This document shows, in pieces, positions 59,351-64,000 of a stretch of DNA of 64,000 bases (within the stretch, counting starts at the first letter, position 1; every line of letters begins with the position of its first letter). The stretch is from assembly GCA_021399435.1 (NCBI GenBank), contig JAJTUP010000027.1, positions 1 through 64,000 on the forward strand, written 5' to 3'. Under the pieces are notes generated by a model. It did not search any database and was not told the origin of the DNA. It saw only the letters and a list, made by a program, of their open reading frames with translations. The DNA comes from Diaporthe sp. PMI_573 (Eukaryota; Ascomycota; Sordariomycetes; Diaporthales; Diaporthaceae). The position numbers and the translations under genes were made by a program.

Positions 59351-62300
59351 TACTCAAAGAACTTAAAGAAAGGTCGAAGTTAATTAACATATAGTACTAC
59401 TTATAAATAAGAGACAAAGCAATATCTCCTCTATCTACATTAGCACAGGAAACAAAGTATACTAGGGAGATTTAAATAGATACTAAGAGAATACTATAAA
59501 TTTAGGAAAGTGTTTTAGAAGAAACTCAACATAAGAATCCCTAAATATAGTTAATAGAACCACGAGATCCCTATACAAGAAGGAGAGACACTAAAGTTTT
59601 ATAAAATCTACAGACTTAATAAAGAAAAACTCAAGGTACTTAGGAAGTACCTTAATGAAAACCTTAAAAAAAAATACATTTAACCTTCGAGATTACTAGC
59701 AGGATACCCAATCCTATTTATATCTAAGAAAAACGGTAAGCTACGACTTTGTGTAGACTACCGACAACTTAACAACATTACTATTAAGAATTAGTACTCT
59801 CTACCCCTTATCAAGAAACTACGAGACTAACTACAAGGAGTATAATGGTTTACAGCCCTCAACCTTAAGGGAGCCTATAACCTTATTTGAATAAAGAAAG
59901 GAGAAGAATGAAAAACAGTATTTTAAACACGCTATAGATACTATAAATATATAGTCATGCTATTTAGATTAACTAACATACTAGCATTATTCCAGGAAAT
60001 AATTAATTAGGTTCTATGTAAACACCTCGATATTATCGTTATTGCCTACCTAGATAATATTCTCATCTTCTTACAAACTCTCGAAGAATATAAAGAATAC
60101 ATTAAGCTAGTACTTTAGAAGCTTTAGGATGTAAATCTTTTAGTGGAACCCAAGAAAAGCTTTTTCTACATTTAGAAAGTTAACTACCTTAGATATATCA
60201 TTAAACCCGGACTTATCAGGATATAAAAAAACAAAATTCAAGTAATTAAGAAATGGCTAACACCAATATATATTAAAGACATCAGAATATTTCTTAAATA
60301 CACTAACTTTTATAGATAATTTATCTAGAACTATAGCAGTATTTACAAGCCTCTTATAGATCTTACCAAGAAGGAACAGATATTTAAATAGATAAAGGAG
60401 ACTTAATAAGTATTTAATGAAATTAAAGATAGAGTTACTAAAGACCTAGTACTTAAAGAAGCAGACCCTAACAAGGAGTTCGAGATATATATAGACGCCT
60501 TAGATAATATAGTAGGTAGAGAACTTACCTAGTATGATGACTAAAAACAAGTATATATCATTATAAACTTTAGTAAAAAATTCAATAGACCAGAAACTCG
60601 CTACGCTACACTAGACAAAAAATTCATGGTAATAGTATATATATTCTAGGAATAGCAATACTACCTTATTAGAGCCAAGAAATAGATTAAGCTCTATACA
60701 GATTATAAAAACCTAATAACCTTTACTACGACTAAGTAACTTAATAAAAGATAGGTTAAATATATAGAATTTCTCTTATAGTTTAACATTAAGGTTATAT
60801 ATGTAGATAGAATTAAGAATACTTAAGTAGATGCTCTTAGTAGGTAACCTAACTACTAAAATAAGGAATCTCTTACTAAATAGACAATCTTTAAAACTTA
60901 AGAAGATAAGAGCCTTATACTTAACCAAGAACTTAATGCTATATTTAGAGTCAATACTATACCTAAAAAGATACCTACTAATCCTAAAGAACAAGATAAC
61001 TTGATCAAGGAAATACACGAAGCCCTAGCATATAGATACTAAGGTGTATTAGTAATAGTCAAGAGAATCCAGCAAACTTACTAGATCTTAAATTTTAGAC
61101 AGAGAATAGAAGAAATCATTAAGCAATGTAACTCTTATAATAAGAATAAGATAGCTAGGTATAAACTATATAGACTTTTAAAACCCCTACTAGTACCTAT
61201 AACTATATAGTTATCTATTAGTCTAGACTTTATCGTTAAGCTACCTCTCTTATAAGAACCCTTAACTAAGGTACTCTTTAATAGCATCCTAGTAGTAGTT
61301 TATAGACTAAGTAAGTATACATACTTTATACTATATAAGGAAGCTAGCATAGTAGAAGAACTCGTATATATATTTTTGTAAATTATTGTAAGTAATTATA
61401 GAATACTATATAAAATCATATTAGATAGAGATAAACTATTTACATTAAACTTCTAGAAGTTACTAATAAAACAACTTAGAGTAAAATATAAGCTCTTAAC
61501 TATAACATACCTGTAGATAGATAGATAAATAGAACAAATTAACTAAATTATAGAATAATACCTTTAATATTATACCAACTAGTTACAAGACAACTAGGTT
61601 AAACTACTACTATTAGCACAGTTTACCTATAATAGTATAACAACTAGTATGACTAGATAGTCACCTTTCTTTATAGTCTATAGATATAAGCCCAAGGCTT
61701 ACTATAAATCACTACTAGATAACATACTAGTAGAATCAGTAAAATAAAAAGCAACAAGAATTAGGTAAATCTAGAAGGATATTTAAAAAGAACTTTCTTT
61801 TATATAGAAATAAATAGCTAAATATATAAATTAGAAAAGAATTGAGGGACTAATCTTTAAGAAGGAAGATAAAGTCTACCTTTTTTAACAAAATATTAAA
61901 ACCAAGCACCCTAGTAACAAGCTTGATTATAAGAAAATCGGATTATTTGAAATTTCTAAGAAGCTTTTAAACACTAACTATAAACTTTTACTACCTTAAG
62001 GAATAAGATAGTACCTAGTTTTTTATATTTTACTCTTAAAACCAGTACTAGAGAATATAAAACTCGAGATATAGATTAAGATAGTTAATAAATATAATAA
62101 AGAATATAAAGTAGAAAGCATTATTAACTTATAATAATATTAAGAAATAATAAAATACCTTATTAAATAGAAAGGATATAATACTAGCGAGAATATATGG
62201 AAACCAACTAAGAACCTTACTAGTTACAAGCAACTCCTTAGAGAATACTAGGCTAGGAACTTAGCCATGACTAAAACAAGGATAACTAAGACAAGGCTAA

Positions 62301-62394
62301 CCAACTAGCCATCTAACAATACTAGTCAACCTAGAAGATCCACAAGGCCTATAAAGTAGCTAGGATAGTAAACTAGTTAAAGTATCTACTAGTT

Positions 62395-62625
62395 AAAACG
62401 AATACCCAACCAGTCAACTCCCTTAACTAGTTAACCCCCTTGACTAGTCAACCCAGTTGACTAGTTAAAAGACATGTAAAAATAAGAAAGTCGACCAGTT
62501 AACCCCCTCAACTAGTTAACCAGCTCGACCAGTTAACCAGCTCGACTAGTTAACCCAGTCAACTAGTCAAACCAGTTAACCAGTTAAAAAACTCAACCAG
62601 TCAATAACTCTACCAGTTAAGCAAA
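62395..62625. repeat. about 17-bp minisatellite inside the retrotransposon
   Basis: Roughly a dozen units built on GACTAGTTAACC followed by a variable CnnTC-type tail, for example the repeated ACCAGTTAACCAGCTCG near 62517-62550. It lies after the chromodomain and before the antisense frame. Unit differences are mainly C/T and G/A. Confidence 0.8.
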
Positions 62626-62696
62626 AGTATACAAGCTAACAAAACAACCATAGTTTTTAATTTACTAATTAATTACTTTACCAGGAAAAATATATA

Positions 62697-63359
62697 TCAG
62701 GATTTCGACAGACTACCAATAGTCGCGTTACCACTTTTGCCCCCAACACCAGGAATGTCTAGAAAAGTTGACCAGTCACTACCATTAGGCACCACAAAAC
62801 TCTAGTTAAAAACACTAACCTTACCCTCTAAGCACAACCAGGCCTCCTGCGCCACCATCCTACCAGCCTCCTCTATGGAGCTCCGATAAGTAGCCTTGGT
62901 AGATTGCTCGGTAATCTACATATGCTCGGCTTTAGCCTCCTCCTTTTCCACACGATCCAGCTCATTAATGGTGTTGATACCCCGACGCACAGCGCGCGCC
63001 ATCTTCTCAGCCTACAAACGACGCTGCTTATACAACTGACATACCTTCATAGTAGCCCTCTCCAGCTCCTCTTCCACTTTATCTAGCGCGGCCTCGGCTA
63101 GATTATGCTAGGCTGTGATCTTTTGTATCTAGGTAGGTAAAAGCCTATACATATCATAGTTCCTATGCTTTTTCAGAACGTACTCATAATAATAAGAAGA
63201 GTCCTCCTCTAACGTAATATAAGGAGTTTTGCTAATCTTGCAAGATAAATAAGTTGGTATAACGGAACTACAAGAGGTAACGGTAATAGAAAGGGACTCG
63301 CTTTACTTAGTCTTCTTAGAGTAATGGGATAATTTTGAAACCTGAGAATCTTTAACCCT
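62697..63359 (-). pseudogene. antisense extra ORF of the retrotransposon, RIP-interrupted, coiled-coil-like
   Basis: Reading the minus strand in one frame gives a protein-like sequence of about 220 codons. It runs from a Ser/Thr-rich part (RVKDSQVSKLSHYSKKTK) and EEDSSYYYEYVLKKHRNYD, through a charged helical part (AEAALDKVEEELERATMKV, ARAVRRGINTINELDRVEKE), to GRMVAQEAWLCLEGKVSVF and GSDWSTFLDIPGVGGKSG. Five internal stops are TAG and one is TAA. All can be explained by CAG to TAG and CAA to TAA, the RIP change on this strand. The other frames show no such continuity. It sits opposite in direction to pol, between the chromodomain and the 3' LTR. Start codon and function are unknown. A captured host gene fragment is an alternative. 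Confidence 0.55.
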
Positions 63360-63444
63360 AGACGATATAATAAATCAGGAAGGCGTGATTAAAATACAAA
63401 CGATATACGGAGAACTTATAGGGAACCTTTGAGGATAAAGGACA

Positions 63445-63459
63445 TAAGAAGGGAGATAA
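63445..63459 (+). other. polypurine tract
   Basis: A purine-rich TAAGAAGGGAGATAA stretch ends directly at the 3' LTR, the expected plus-strand primer site. Confidence 0.7.
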
Positions 63460-63951
63460 TGTTATAAACCAACAAGCGTGGTACCTAAGGGACCCGTTTT
63501 GATAACCCTGGTAGCTAGAACTAGATACCACGACGCAACCCCGTAGATACTTGAGGGCGAAGTCAGCAAAGCATGCCAAGACTAGGGTTAGGGTCAGGAA
63601 CCTACTAACCAGGGTAGACTGACAGGACTAATAAGTGGTCTAGACGGCTGCAAGGCTGGACCGTACTAGTCGACAAATAGTCTATACGGTCTATCACTAA
63701 CAATGGATGAAGAGTCAGGACATATAAGGACATGGTTATCACCATAGTAGATAGCTTTTATAGAATAGACTCTTTAGTCGTTAATCTAAGTATTTAGTCC
63801 AACAACTAGATAGCCTTACAGCTAGTGATTATACTTGAAGAATTATCGTACCTTACGCTACATAGTCAAGTATCACCTCTATGCTGTATTGCTAATATAA
63901 ACCCTATAGGTTACCTACTGAACCCTACAAAGGTTTAGTGTGATCATTATA
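63460..63951 (+). repeat. 3' LTR (492 bp)
   Basis: Begins TGTTATAAACCAACAAGCG and ends TCATTATA, where the terminal CA has become TA. Same length as the 5' LTR. Confidence 0.93.
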
Positions 63952-63956
63952 GTTAG
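63952..63956. repeat. right target-site duplication GTTAG
   Basis: Identical to 54370-54374. Confidence 0.9.
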
Positions 63957-64000
63957 TAAGAATAACTTATATTTTCAGGATACTGTTTAACAACAGGGTT

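Larger units (their letters stand above)
57000..62280 (+). pseudogene. Pol polyprotein (PR-RT-RNase H-IN-chromodomain), RIP-inactivated and split by a pogo element
   Basis: Protease: LLDSSAQSNF near 57042, with Ser replacing the Gly of the DSGA-type active site. Reverse transcriptase: [13 protein letters not shown] at 59741 and AYLDNIL at 60044 (YLDD changed to YLDN). RNase H: FEIYIDALDN near 60480. Integrase: the zinc finger region at about 61013-61200 (IHEALAYRY to KQCNSYNKNK) and SLDFIVKLP following. Chromodomain at about 62110-62250: KYLIK, stop, KGYNTSENIWKPTKNLTSY. All markers from 59741 to 62156 share one frame. After removing 1853 nt (pogo plus one TA) the protease motif is in that frame too. 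Pol lies in the -1 frame relative to Gag. Limits are approximate. Confidence 0.9.
54375..63951 (+). mobile_element. RIP-damaged Ty3/gypsy chromovirus LTR retrotransposon
   Basis: Two 492-bp direct LTRs flanked by GTTAG duplications bound a 9577-bp insertion (7724 bp without the nested pogo element and its TA). Domain order is Gag with a CCHC knuckle, protease, reverse transcriptase, RNase H, integrase and chromodomain, which is Ty3/gypsy of the chromovirus branch. Every frame is riddled with TAG/TAA stops, and knuckle cysteines and catalytic residues show G-to-A or C-to-T changes, the pattern of RIP (CpA to TpA on either strand). Base composition is far more AT-rich than the genes to the left. 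The frame from reverse transcriptase to chromodomain is still continuous, so damage is by substitution, not indel. The element is dead, since no intact enzyme remains. Confidence 0.95.

Noticed and set aside
62395..62625. CRISPR-like array
   Set aside because: Eukaryotic retrotransposon context; units are contiguous with no unique spacers.

Overview
The window looks like a nuclear chromosome segment of a filamentous ascomycete, most likely a Sordariomycete. The genes carry short introns (mostly 50-110 nt) with GTAAGT/GTATGT-type donors and CTAAC/CTGAC-like branch sites. Coding exons are GC-rich. The typical fungal families Bqt4, Ppg1, She9, RTA1-like and fungal-type PKC1 are present. The right-hand end is an AT-rich block with repeat-induced point mutation (RIP)-type damage. 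Exon boundaries were assigned by eye from splice consensus, reading-frame continuity and remembered family conservation; no alignment was run.

Layout. 1-9 kb: the 3' part of an mpaB/DUF2236-type oxygenase, a secreted alpha/beta hydrolase, a peroxiredoxin-like protein, an MFS sugar transporter with one GC-AG intron, and an RTA1-like membrane protein. 9.7-32 kb: mitochondrial 3-hydroxyisobutyrate dehydrogenase, a Bqt4-like nuclear-envelope protein, Rho-GDI, the Ppg1 phosphatase, a CCHC zinc-knuckle/proline-rich protein, aspartate aminotransferase, a Ufe1/syntaxin-18 SNARE and a DHA1 multidrug-type transporter. 33-49 kb: a small protein with exact-length 114-bp internal repeats, a doubtful decayed gene, a secreted GH43 arabinanase-like enzyme, mitochondrial She9/Mdm33, protein kinase C (7 exons, one GC-AG intron), an amidohydrolase broken by two frameshifts, and a secreted beta-propeller protein. 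49.3-53.6 kb: gene-poor.

54.37-63.96 kb: one Ty3/gypsy chromovirus with 492-bp LTRs, a perfect 5-bp target duplication (GTTAG) and a RIP-type load of TAG/TAA stops. Gag, protease, reverse transcriptase, RNase H, integrase and chromodomain are all still readable. An intact, GC-rich pogo-type transposon (57500-59350, 43-bp perfect inverted repeats, TA duplication) sits inside pol. Removing it with one TA puts protease back in frame with reverse transcriptase. Between the chromodomain and the 3' LTR there is a 17-bp minisatellite and what reads as an extra antisense reading frame whose interruptions are of RIP type. This antisense ORF is the best candidate here for something not well described.

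Functionally, several housekeeping genes touch Rho/PKC cell-wall signalling (Rho-GDI, PKC1) and STRIPAK-type signalling (Ppg1). I see no evidence that they form a cluster. No tRNA, rRNA or CRISPR was found.
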